A stretch of DNA of 64,000 bases from CBDCRK01 sp965220955 (GTDB lineage Bacteria; Desulfobacterota; Binatia; Bin18; CBDCRK01): positions 26,394-90,393 of the forward strand of contig CBDCRK010000004.1 in the NCBI GenBank assembly GCA_965220955.1, given 5' to 3'. Each line of letters starts with the position of its first letter. Within the stretch, counting starts at the first letter, position 1. Positions 50,590 through 59,470 of this stretch are shown here, in pieces. The notes under the pieces were generated by a model, which was not told the origin of the DNA, did no database searches, and saw only the letters and a program-made list of their open reading frames with translations. Position numbers and translations under genes: made by a program.

Positions 50590-53500
50590 TTGGCTGACTT
50601 AAACGATAACCTCGCAAGACTCAAACCGGACGTCATTGTCCGGGGACCGATCTTCCCTGAGCCGGTTCAAGTGATTGTAGCGGTCCCGATGGGTGACTCC
50701 GTCAAGCTTGTTGGTAAGGGACTCAACACCGGTCAGGTCCACGAGCCAATCCTCAATGCTGAGCAACTGGCACAGTTAGAGGCTACCCCAGACAAGGAGC
50801 CGTTTGACGGCGACCCGAAAAAGTTCCGTATTGGGCTCGAGGCATTGCGCCTGGCTTTGGCCTATGAGTACGATCCCTATTTCTCGCTCTCTATTGCGCG
50901 GGTGGACCCTCTCCCTCATCAGCTTGAAGCGGTCTATGACTATTTTCTGAAGCTGCCCCGTATCCGCTTCCTACTTGCCGATGACCCTGGTGCAGGCAAA
51001 ACCATCATGGCTGGCCTGCTCTTGAAGGAACTTAAAATACGAGGGCTGGTTCAGAGGACGCTCATTGTCACACCCGCCAACCTTTCGTTCCAGTGGCAGC
51101 GGGAGATGAAAGACAGATTTCGAGAGAGCTTCGAGGTCATCCGCAGCGACATTCTGCGGGCAAACTATGGCTCCAACCCCTGGCAGGAAAAAAACCAGGT
51201 GATTACCTCAGTGTCCTGGGTCTCGCGCATTGAGGATGCCAGGGAAAGTCTCCTGCGCAGTCACTGGGACCTCATTATTGTGGACGAGGCGCATAAAATG
51301 AGCGCCTATAGTGCGGATAAAAAGACCCTGACTTACCAACTGGGTGAAGCCCTTTCCACAATGACCGACCATTATCTGCTGATGACGGCAACGCCCCACA
51401 AGGGCGACCCGAAGAATTTTTGTCTCTTTCTCGAACTCCTGGACCGCGATGTCTACGGTGACGTGAAGAGCCTCGAAGAGGCTATGCGTCGCAACAATGC
51501 CCCCTTCTATCTACGCCGGACCAAAGAGGCCCTGGTCACGTTCCCCGACCCGGACACCGGTCAAATCAAGAAGATCTTTACCAACCGCGATGTCCAGACC
51601 GTCGAGTTTCACATTGATGAGGATGAATGGGATTTCTATGATGCTCTGACCCGCTACGTTGAAGACCAATCCATCAAGGCGTCAGTGGATGATTCCGCAC
51701 GTGGCCGGGCGCTGGCGTTTAACATGGCCATGCTACAACGCCGATTTGCCTCCAGCATCTATGCGGTGCGGCGTAGCCTGGAGCGCATGCGGGATAAGCG
51801 CCAGAAAATTCTCGACGATCCAGAAGCTTACCGGCAGGAGCAGATCACCAGGAGGCTCCCGGACGACTTTGACGAGCTTCCCGAAGAGGAACAGCAGGAA
51901 ATCATTGAGTCTCTGGAGGGAATGGTTGCCTCGGTTGAACCCGCTGCCCTCAGGGAAGAAATACTCCAGCTTAGTGAGCTCATCGACCAAGCTGGGGTTC
52001 TGGAGAAGCGCGAGGTTGAATCAAAGCTAGTGAGACTCAGGCAAGTCCTCACCGAGCAGGGCATCTTTCAGAACCCTAAGATGAAGCTCCTGCTCTTCAC
52101 GGAGCATAAGGAGACTCTCGACTACCTGATTGGCAAGCTTCAGGAATGGGGACTGTCCGTTACCCGGATCCATGGCAGTATGAAGATCGGAGATCGGGAT
52201 ACCCCAGGTACTCGCATCTATGCTGAGCGGGAATTCCGAGAAGAATGCCAGGTCATGGTGGCTACCGAAGCGGCAGGCGAAGGCATCAACCTGCAATTCT
52301 GCTGGTTCATGATCAACTATGACATCCCGTGGAACCCGGTGCGCCTGGAACAACGGATGGGACGCATCCACCGTTACGGCCAGGAGCACGACTGCCTGAT
52401 CCTGAACTTTGTTGCCATCAACACACGCGAGGGACGTGTCCTGCAAAGACTCCTGGAACGGCTGAGGGAAATCCGCAAGGAGCTGGGAACCGATCAGGTT
52501 TTTGACGTGGTGGGTGAGGTCTTCCCGGCTAATCTGCTGGATAAGATGTTCCGGGACCTGTACGCCAATAAGGTGGATGTACCAGATATAGAAGCCCGTA
52601 TTGTCCAGGATATCGACGCTCGGAGGTTTCGGGCAATCACCGAGTCAACCCTGGAAGGACTGGCCAAACGTGAACTCAACCTCTCCGTGCTTATTGGTAG
52701 GTCTGCTGAGGCCCGTGAGCGTTGCCTCGTCCCTGAGGTGATCGAGAACTTCTTTGCCCAGGCTGCCCCTCTGGCCGGAATCCACCCCAGGGAGACCAGG
52801 GCAAACACGCATGTCTACCGAATCGGCCGGGTTCCCCGGACCTTATGGCCCATTGGCGAGCGCCTGGAACCGCGCTTTGGCAAGCTAGGCCGTGAATACC
52901 GCCAGATCGTCTTTGACAAGGCATTGTTGTTGAAAGACGCCACATCTGAATGGGTGACACCAGGCCACCCCCTATTCGAGGTGGTACGCGAAGATGTGAT
53001 TGAGCGTGTTCGCAATGATCTACAACGGGGCAGCCTTTTCTACGACCTTCACCACAAAGAGCCTTATCGCTTGGATGTTTTCACCACTTCAATCAAGGAC
53101 GGTCGTGGGAACCTCCTGCACCGGAAGCTCTTTGTTGTCCAGACCGACCTGGACGGCTCCATGTCGATCAAGCAACCGACCCTTTTCCTCGATCTTGCGC
53201 TTGCACCCCAAGGCACGCCAGTCCCAGAAGAAGCTAGCCTCCCTGACCGGCATGTTGCTGAACAAACCTTGATCGAAAAGGCACTCAACTCTTTCTTGGC
53301 AGACGTAGCTGCTGAACGAGAGCGAGAGACAGCAATGATTGCCGAGCACATCGAGATCAGTCTCAATGAGCTGATCCACCGCCAGAACCTCAGGCTTGCA
53401 GATCTGCTGGAACAACAGCAGAAAGGCGACACATCACCCCTACTTGCCGCCAATATGAAGCAGATTGAAGACCGGCTCGATGAGCTCAATGGTCGTCTGG

Positions 53501-54015
53501 AACGCAGGCGGGTAGAACTCCAGCAGGAACAGCAGTGCACCATTGGCAACATTCAGCACATCAGCCGGGCCTGGGTACTGCCGCACCCAGAACGCCAGTC
53601 ACCTGGTATCGCCCCGATGGTGAGGGACAATGAGATTGAGCGGATCGCGGTCGATACTGTGACGGCATATGAAGAAGCACGAGGCTGGCAGGTTGAGAGT
53701 GTGGAGAAGGACAATCGTGGCTTTGACCTCATCTCACGCAAACCCCACCCAGAAGATCCAGAGACTGCCATCGAGGTACGGTTTATCGAGGTCAAGGGCC
53801 GGGCAACCGTCGGCGTGGTTGCGCTGACAACTAACGAGTATAAAACCGCCGAGCGGCTCAAGAAGGATTACTGGCTCTACGTGGTCTTCAACTGTACCTC
53901 GGCGCCTGAGGTCCACTCAATCCAGGACCCGACACGTCTAGGTTGGAAGCCGCTGGTGAAGATCGAGCATTATCATGTAGGGGCAGAAGAAATTCTCTCA
54001 GCAGAGGAGAATTGA
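50590..54015 (+). CDS. SNF2-family helicase with C-terminal DUF3883
   Basis: From a TTG at 50590 (ribosome site GGAGAGG), 1141 residues. Helicase motifs are FLLADDPGAGKTIMAGLLLK (Walker A), LIIVDEAHKM (DEAH), LMTATPHKGDPKN, VMVATEAAGEGINLQFCWFM and RLEQRMGRIHRYGQ. The final 150 residues (about 990-1140) form a DUF3883-like nuclease-fold domain, NRGFDLISRKP and RFIEVKGRATVGVVALTTNE. This layout matches the DrmD-type helicases of DISARM-like systems. It is first in the operon with Fic, DUF1156 and DUF499 genes and may translocate on phage DNA. Confidence 0.92.
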   Translation: MADLNDNLARLKPDVIVRGPIFPEPVQVIVAVPMGDSVKLVGKGLNTGQVHEPILNAEQLAQLEATPDKEPFDGDPKKFRIGLEALRLALAYEYDPYFSLSIARVDPLPHQLEAVYDYFLKLPRIRFLLADDPGAGKTIMAGLLLKELKIRGLVQRTLIVTPANLSFQWQREMKDRFRESFEVIRSDILRANYGSNPWQEKNQVITSVSWVSRIEDARESLLRSHWDLIIVDEAHKMSAYSADKKTLTYQLGEALSTMTDHYLLMTATPHKGDPKNFCLFLELLDRDVYGDVKSLEEAMRRNNAPFYLRRTKEALVTFPDPDTGQIKKIFTNRDVQTVEFHIDEDEWDFYDALTRYVEDQSIKASVDDSARGRALAFNMAMLQRRFASSIYAVRRSLERMRDKRQKILDDPEAYRQEQITRRLPDDFDELPEEEQQEIIESLEGMVASVEPAALREEILQLSELIDQAGVLEKREVESKLVRLRQVLTEQGIFQNPKMKLLLFTEHKETLDYLIGKLQEWGLSVTRIHGSMKIGDRDTPGTRIYAEREFREECQVMVATEAAGEGINLQFCWFMINYDIPWNPVRLEQRMGRIHRYGQEHDCLILNFVAINTREGRVLQRLLERLREIRKELGTDQVFDVVGEVFPANLLDKMFRDLYANKVDVPDIEARIVQDIDARRFRAITESTLEGLAKRELNLSVLIGRSAEARERCLVPEVIENFFAQAAPLAGIHPRETRANTHVYRIGRVPRTLWPIGERLEPRFGKLGREYRQIVFDKALLLKDATSEWVTPGHPLFEVVREDVIERVRNDLQRGSLFYDLHHKEPYRLDVFTTSIKDGRGNLLHRKLFVVQTDLDGSMSIKQPTLFLDLALAPQGTPVPEEASLPDRHVAEQTLIEKALNSFLADVAAERERETAMIAEHIEISLNELIHRQNLRLADLLEQQQKGDTSPLLAANMKQIEDRLDELNGRLERRRVELQQEQQCTIGNIQHISRAWVLPHPERQSPGIAPMVRDNEIERIAVDTVTAYEEARGWQVESVEKDNRGFDLISRKPHPEDPETAIEVRFIEVKGRATVGVVALTTNEYKTAERLKKDYWLYVVFNCTSAPEVHSIQDPTRLGWKPLVKIEHYHVGAEEILSAEEN

Positions 54016-54017
54016 CA

Positions 54018-55483
54018 ATGACTTTCTACCACTGGCAACCGATTGAGGATCTTCCGTACTCTTGGCAGGAATTGGTGTCCACCGACTTGGCAAGCTTGGC
54101 ATCTATATGGAAGGATCAATCGAAGAGACTTCAACAGTCCGATGCCCTGAAACAGTTTAACGAGCGCCTTTGCCGTGAGTGGGCTATTGAAACCGGTGTT
54201 ATTGAAAATCTCTACTCCATTGATCGTGGAATTACACAAGTGCTAATCGAGAAAGGTATTGAGGCTAGCCTGATTCCGCATGGAACAACAGATAAACCAG
54301 TGGAGTTAGTTATTCCTATTCTCAAAGATCAAGAGGAAGCTCTAGAGGGGCTTTTCGACTTTGTCAAACAGCAAAGAGCCTTATCAACGTCTTATATAAA
54401 GCAACTCCATCAAGTTTTTACCCGTCACCAAGAAACGGTCCCGGCCATCAATGGTATAGGACGCCCAACGGAAGTGCCTCTTCTCCGTGGAGAATGGAAA
54501 AAATGGCCTAATAATCCGAATCGCCCTGACGGAACAATTCATGAATACTGCCCCCCCGAGCACGTAGCGGCTGGAGATGGACCGGTTAATAGAGATGCAT
54601 GAACGACATATAGCATGAGGGTATTTCGCCCGAAGTGCAAGCGGCTTGGCTACATCATCGGTTTACGCAAATCCACCCCTTTCAAGATGGAAACGGCCGC
54701 GTTGCTCGTGCCCTTGCTTCGTTGATCTTCCTGCGTGCAGGCTGGTTTCCGCTTGTCATCAACCGGGACATTCGAGAGGAATATATCCGTGCTTTAGAAC
54801 ACGCCGATCAAGGCGAGTTGCAGTCTTTGATTGGACTTTTCACCAGAATTCAGAAAAAAGCATTCGTAACTGCATTTAGCATTTCGGAAGATGTGCTTAG
54901 GGGTCGGGAACCGCTCCAGCAAATGATTAGTGCCGCAGCGGAGCGTCTACGGGCTAGGGCAGAGATGAAAATTCAAGAGCGGCGAAAGGTGTTCAGTTTC
55001 TCACAACGCCTGGAGGAAATGGCTCGAACACGCCTACAAGAGATAGCAGACATTTTGTCAAGTGAATTGAGACAAGTGGATATCCAATACCTCGTGACTG
55101 CTGACAGAAGCGACTCTGACACGGACCATTGGTTCAAAAAACAAATCGTAGATATAGCGAGGGATCTGGATTATTATGCCGACACACGAAGCTATCGTAC
55201 CTGGGTGCGGTTAAAGATCCGCGAGGAACGGCAAGCTGAGTTGGTGATCACGTTTCATTCTCTTGGAGTCGAGTTTCTTGGGATTATGGCAGCCTCCTCG
55301 TTCATGGAATACCGGGATAGGAGTGAAGACGGCGAAGTAACGATAGAGGGACCTTATCCTGTGTGCAAGGATATTTTTCAGTTTTCCTATAACGAGCAGG
55401 AGCAAGAAATAGTTGAGCGTTTTCAGCAATGGTTGAATGATGCGCTCCTAGTAGGACTTGACCAGTGGAGAAGGCAGCTTTGA
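54018..55483 (+). pseudogene. Fic-domain protein, two frameshifts
   Basis: The first part (from ATG 54018, 3 bp after the helicase stop) starts MTFYHWQPIEDLPYSWQELV, and the final part has the Fic motif HPFQDGNGRVARALASLIF. Fic enzymes add AMP or another nucleotide group to a target. Two one-base insertions (near 54572-54574 and 54616) must be removed to join them; the middle then reads EMDRLIEMHERHIAEGISPE. Repaired length is about 487 residues. The C-terminus contains basic coiled-coil stretches. It overlaps the DUF1156 gene by 19 bp. Error or decay cannot be told apart. Confidence 0.8.
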
Positions 55484-58400
55484 TTGATACAAACAATCAC
55501 CCCAAACGCCTTATCGAGGTGGACCTTCCTATCAAGCGCATCTCTGCACATGCACGGCGAGAGAAGAGCATTCGCCACGGGCACATTTCGACGCTACATA
55601 TTTGGTGGGCTAGGCGGCCCCTAGCGGCATGTCGGGCGGTGATTTGTGCAGCCCTTTGGCCCGATCCTGCTAATGAACACTGCCCACAGGCGTTTCGGGA
55701 GAAGGCGGCAGAACTCGTCACGACGTTTGCCATCAAGGCTGCCTCGACGGGGAAGTTGGCGGACAGTTGTTCCCAGGAGTCAATTGCCCGCTGGCTCACT
55801 CTGGCCAAGCCTGAAAATCACCTTGATCTAAACAACCCCTCACACCTCAACGTCTTGCGTTTCGCTCTGCTCGATTTCATCGCCGATTTCGCCAATTGGG
55901 ATAACTCGACCAAAAAGGAATATCTGGAGGCCAGCCGGGCCTTAACCCAGGCTGCGCATGAGGCGTTGGGTGGCGATCCTGGTACTAAACCTTTGGTGGT
56001 GGACCCCTTTGCTGGTGGTGGAGCTATCCCGCTAGAAGCATTGCGGGTGGGGGCAGATGCCTTTGCCAGTGACCTCAACCCGGTAGCTGTACTGCTCAAC
56101 AAGGTGGTGCTGGAATATATCCCCAAGTATGGCCAGCGCCTTGCTGACGAGGTCCGCAAATGGGGCGAGTGGATCAAGAAGGAGGCCGAGAAGGAGCTGG
56201 CCAAGTTCTATCCTAGAGACCCAGATGGGGCGACGCCGATTGCCTATCTGTGGGCGCGGACAATTACCTGTGAGGGGCCAGGATGTGGTGCTGAAGTACC
56301 GCTAATGCGCTCCTTCTGGCTTGCAAAGAAAGGAAACCGCTCTGTAGCTTTGCGCATAATTTCCAGACCGAAAGCCAAGCAAGTAGAGTTCGAGATTATC
56401 GAGAATGCCCAGATACGAGATATCAGCGAAGGAACGGTTCGACGCGGGAGCGCAACCTGCCCGGCGTGTGGCTTCACCACGCCAGTTGGCTCAGTACGAC
56501 AGCAGTTGAGGAAGCGTCGAGGCGGCGCTGTTGATGCCAGACTGTTCTGCGTGGTTATGACGCGGCCAGGTGCCCAGGGGAGATTCTACCGTCTACCAAA
56601 CGAGAAAGACTGGCAGGCAGCGTATGCCGCAGCCAAGGAACTGGAACGATGCGAACGGGTATACAAGGGTAAACCAAGCATGGTGCCGAATGAAAGATAT
56701 CCGGATGAAACCGGTTCCGGTGCCTTGAGTTCGTCTGTCGTTTATGGTCCGCGAACTTGGGGAGACCTCTTCATCCCTCGTCAGGCACTGGCCCTGACGA
56801 TGCTGGTGAAGCTGGTGCGAATAGCGGGAGAGAAGATGACACAGGAGGGTGAAACGGGCCTAGCACTAGCGGTGCAGACATGTTTGGCAATGACCGTGGA
56901 CAGGGCGGCTGAACACGGTTCATCTCTCTGCCGCTGGAACGCGAATGGCGAGAAGCTCCAGGCTACGTTTGGTCGGCAAGCCTTGCCGATGACCTGGGAT
57001 GTCTGTGAAACTAATCCCTTCGGAAGCTCTGTCGGTTCCTTAAGCTCCTTGCTTGAGCTAGTTCAGATAACAATCAAGACGGCATCATATTTACCTTCTG
57101 AGGGCACCACAGCAGCTGCCTCCGCGACCATTCACTCACTACCCAACGATTTCGCACAGGGGTTTTTCACCGATCCACCCTACTACGACGCTATAGCATA
57201 TGGCGACTTGTCTGATTTCTTTTTTGTATGGTTGAAGCGCACTATAGGAGATCTTTATCCGTCATTATTTTCAAGCGAATTGGTGGACAAGACAGATGAG
57301 ATTGTTCATCTGTCTCAGCGATTTAGAGGACCCTACTCTCACAAGACGAAAGAATATTTTGAGAAAAACATGCAGTTAGCCATGGAGGAAGGGCGACGTG
57401 TGTTGGCACCCGACGGTGTGGGCATTGTGGTCTTCGCGCACAAATCCACTGGTGGTTGGGAGGCTATGCTACAAGCAATGGTCGATGCTGGCTGGGTGAT
57501 GACCGGCTCCTGGCCCATCGACACGGAGATGGGAACGCGGATGAACGCTATGGGAGCTGCAACCCTTGCCTCTTCTATTCATCTCGTCTGTCGCCCCCGT
57601 GAAAATGCCGACGGCTCGCTACGAACAGACGATATCGGCGACTGGCGTGACGTTCTTGCGGAGCTGCCGAAGCGTATCCACGAATGGATGCCGCGCTTGG
57701 CCGCTGAAGGTGTAGTAGGAGCAGACGCCATTTTTGCCTGCCTCGGTCCTGCTCTGGAAATCTTTTCTCGTCACTCACGTGTGGAGAAGGCCAGTGGTGA
57801 GCGGGTTACCCTCAAGGAATATCTGGAGCTTGTCTGGGCTGCTGTCGCCAGGGAGGCCCTAAACATGATCTTCGAGGGCGCTGATGCAACTGGCTTTGAG
57901 GAGGATGCTCGCCTGACAGCCATGTGGCTATGGACTTTATCTACTGGCACCAGTGGAAATGGCAGTGGGGACAGTGAAGCCGAAAGTGAAGAAGACGAAG
58001 GGGCTTCTATCAAGAAAGCCAAGACGAGCGGCTTTGTCCTGGAGTATGACGCAGCCCGTAAGATCGCCCAGGGTCTCGGTGCACACCTGGAGCACTTGGC
58101 CAGCTTGGTAGAAGTCAAAGGAGACAAAGCCCGGCTTCTACTCGTGTCGGAACGTACTCGCGCTCTTTTCGGCAAAGATGAGGGTAAGGCTCCAGCAAAA
58201 CGCAAGAAGAAAGCTACCCAACTCACCCTTTTTGGTGCCCTGTCTGCCGGCAGGCAGGCCCTTGGCGAGGTCGAAGAGGAAGGAGATGGTTGGGGGGAAA
58301 AGAATGCTCCACAACTGGGGAATACAGTCCTCGACCGCATCCATCAAAGTATGATTCTCTTTGCCGCGGGTCGTGGTGAAGCGCTCAAACGGTTTCTAGT

Positions 58401-58533
58401 GGAAGACGGTGTCGGACGTGACCAGCGTTTCTGGCGCTTGGCTCAGGCTCTTTCGGCGCTGTACCCTGCGGGCACGGACGAGAAGCGTTGGGTGGATGGC
58501 GTGCTTGCTCGGAAAAAAGGACTGGGGTTTTGA
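55465..58533 (+). CDS. DUF1156 adenine-specific DNA methyltransferase
   Basis: A 1022-residue protein beginning at a GTG within the Fic gene. DUF1156 at the start shows KRLIEVDLPIKRISAHARRE and HISTLHIWWARRPLAACRAV. Methyltransferase motifs are VDPFAGGGAIPLEALRVGAD (about 178-197; SAM binding) and FFTDPPYYDAIAYGD (about 567-581; catalytic DPPY). The C-terminus is long and charged. In defence systems such enzymes mark host DNA so that the helicase partner spares it. It lies between the helicase/Fic and the DUF499 gene, as in other DUF499/DUF1156 defence loci. Confidence 0.92.
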   Translation: MEKAALIDTNNHPKRLIEVDLPIKRISAHARREKSIRHGHISTLHIWWARRPLAACRAVICAALWPDPANEHCPQAFREKAAELVTTFAIKAASTGKLADSCSQESIARWLTLAKPENHLDLNNPSHLNVLRFALLDFIADFANWDNSTKKEYLEASRALTQAAHEALGGDPGTKPLVVDPFAGGGAIPLEALRVGADAFASDLNPVAVLLNKVVLEYIPKYGQRLADEVRKWGEWIKKEAEKELAKFYPRDPDGATPIAYLWARTITCEGPGCGAEVPLMRSFWLAKKGNRSVALRIISRPKAKQVEFEIIENAQIRDISEGTVRRGSATCPACGFTTPVGSVRQQLRKRRGGAVDARLFCVVMTRPGAQGRFYRLPNEKDWQAAYAAAKELERCERVYKGKPSMVPNERYPDETGSGALSSSVVYGPRTWGDLFIPRQALALTMLVKLVRIAGEKMTQEGETGLALAVQTCLAMTVDRAAEHGSSLCRWNANGEKLQATFGRQALPMTWDVCETNPFGSSVGSLSSLLELVQITIKTASYLPSEGTTAAASATIHSLPNDFAQGFFTDPPYYDAIAYGDLSDFFFVWLKRTIGDLYPSLFSSELVDKTDEIVHLSQRFRGPYSHKTKEYFEKNMQLAMEEGRRVLAPDGVGIVVFAHKSTGGWEAMLQAMVDAGWVMTGSWPIDTEMGTRMNAMGAATLASSIHLVCRPRENADGSLRTDDIGDWRDVLAELPKRIHEWMPRLAAEGVVGADAIFACLGPALEIFSRHSRVEKASGERVTLKEYLELVWAAVAREALNMIFEGADATGFEEDARLTAMWLWTLSTGTSGNGSGDSEAESEEDEGASIKKAKTSGFVLEYDAARKIAQGLGAHLEHLASLVEVKGDKARLLLVSERTRALFGKDEGKAPAKRKKKATQLTLFGALSAGRQALGEVEEEGDGWGEKNAPQLGNTVLDRIHQSMILFAAGRGEALKRFLVEDGVGRDQRFWRLAQALSALYPAGTDEKRWVDGVLARKKGLGF

Positions 58534-58549
58534 CAAACGGAGGAATCTT

Positions 58550-58801
58550 ATGCCCACAGTTACTCTGAATCTACCTGAAGAAATCTTTTCCGCCTTGCGT
58601 CGATCCCCAGAGGAGTTTGTGCGCGAGCTTCGCCTTGCTGCCGCCATCTACTGGTACGAACGGGGCGAGGTTTCGCAGGAGAAGGCAGCCCATGTTGCGG
58701 GTCTGGATCGTACCGACTTTCTGTTAGACCTGGCACGCGAGCGTGCTGATGCTTTCGTTGTAGATCTTGACGACCTGAAGCGGGAGATCGACCGTGGCTG
58801 A
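58550..58801 (+). CDS. UPF0175-family antitoxin-like protein
   Basis: An 83-residue protein with MPTVTLNLPEEIFSALRRSP and EFVRELRLAAAIYWYERGEV, a small helix-turn-helix-like UPF0175 protein, commonly partnered with a DUF3368 PIN-like toxin. The ATG follows CGGAGG. Its stop overlaps a short DUF3368 start that is cut off (58794-58850), so it may now be an antitoxin without its toxin. It is embedded in the defence operon. Confidence 0.8.
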   Translation: MPTVTLNLPEEIFSALRRSPEEFVRELRLAAAIYWYERGEVSQEKAAHVAGLDRTDFLLDLARERADAFVVDLDDLKREIDRG

Positions 58802-58850
58802 ACATCGGGCCGTCAATGCCTCGCCCCTGATTTTTCTGTCTGGAGGATGA
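58794..58850 (+). pseudogene. Truncated start of a DUF3368 toxin
   Basis: From a GTG at 58794 the frame reads MAEHRAVNASPLIFLSGG and stops. NASPLIFLS is the first strand of DUF3368/PIN-like toxins and contains the first metal Asp position as Asn. Everything after is missing, so the toxin has been lost. Confidence 0.5.
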
Positions 58851-58856
58851 TAACCA

Positions 58857-59108
58857 ATGGATGAGAAGAAACTTTTGGAACGGATCACAGTGAGCCCGAA
58901 GATTTTCGGCGGTAAGCCAATCATTCGTGGGCGCCGTCTGGCCGTTGAACATGTTCTCGGGATGCTAGCAGCCGGTGACATGACCGAAACCATTCTTGAG
59001 GGTTATCCTTGGTTAGAACCAGAAGATATTCAGGCATGCCTTGTCTACGCCCGCAGGCTGGTCGGTCACGAGCGGGTTGAGCCACTCCTTATCGAGACCG
59101 ATACATGA
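58857..59108 (+). CDS. DUF433 antitoxin
   Basis: An 83-residue protein, LLERITVSPKIFGGKPIIRG and RRLAVEHVLGMLAAGDMTET, a DUF433 helix-turn-helix antitoxin of the Mut7-C/DUF5615 pair. GGAGG lies before its ATG. Its stop overlaps the toxin start by 4 bp (ATGA), so expression is coupled. Confidence 0.9.
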   Translation: MDEKKLLERITVSPKIFGGKPIIRGRRLAVEHVLGMLAAGDMTETILEGYPWLEPEDIQACLVYARRLVGHERVEPLLIETDT

Positions 59109-59458
59109 AGCTTCTTCTGGATACATGCGTGTGGGGAGGAGCCCGCAAAGAACTGGAGGCTGCTAGCCACGATGTCTTGTGGGCTGGAGAGTGGACTGAA
59201 GACCCAGGTGATGAAGAAATCCTGGCACGCGCTTATAACGAGGGCCGTGTCCTGGTGACTCTGGACAAAGATTTTGGTGAACTAGCTATTGTTCGTGGAC
59301 GACCTCATTGTGGGATCTTGCGTCTTGTCAACCTAGCAGCCAAGCAGCAGGGACCTGTCTGTTTACAGGTGCTTACTCTTCACGGAGAGGAACTCCAATC
59401 AGGTGCAATCATCACGGCGGAGCCAGGTAGGCTCAGGATTCGTCCACCCAGCACATAG
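59105..59458 (+). CDS. DUF5615 PIN-like toxin
   Basis: A 117-residue protein of the DUF5615/Mut7-C PIN-like family: MKLLLDTCVWGGARKELEAA (first acidic residue D6), EWTEDPGDEEILARAYNEGR, VTLDKDFGEL with the metal Asp residues, and GILRLVNLAAK. It likely cuts RNA when unchecked by the DUF433 antitoxin encoded just before it. The pair lies between the DUF1156 and DUF499 genes. Confidence 0.92.
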   Translation: MKLLLDTCVWGGARKELEAASHDVLWAGEWTEDPGDEEILARAYNEGRVLVTLDKDFGELAIVRGRPHCGILRLVNLAAKQQGPVCLQVLTLHGEELQSGAIITAEPGRLRIRPPST

Positions 59459-59470
59459 GAGGGCTGAAAA

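Noticed and set aside
58138..58347. Minus-strand open frame inside the DUF1156 gene
   Set aside because: It is an antisense shadow of a well-supported gene.
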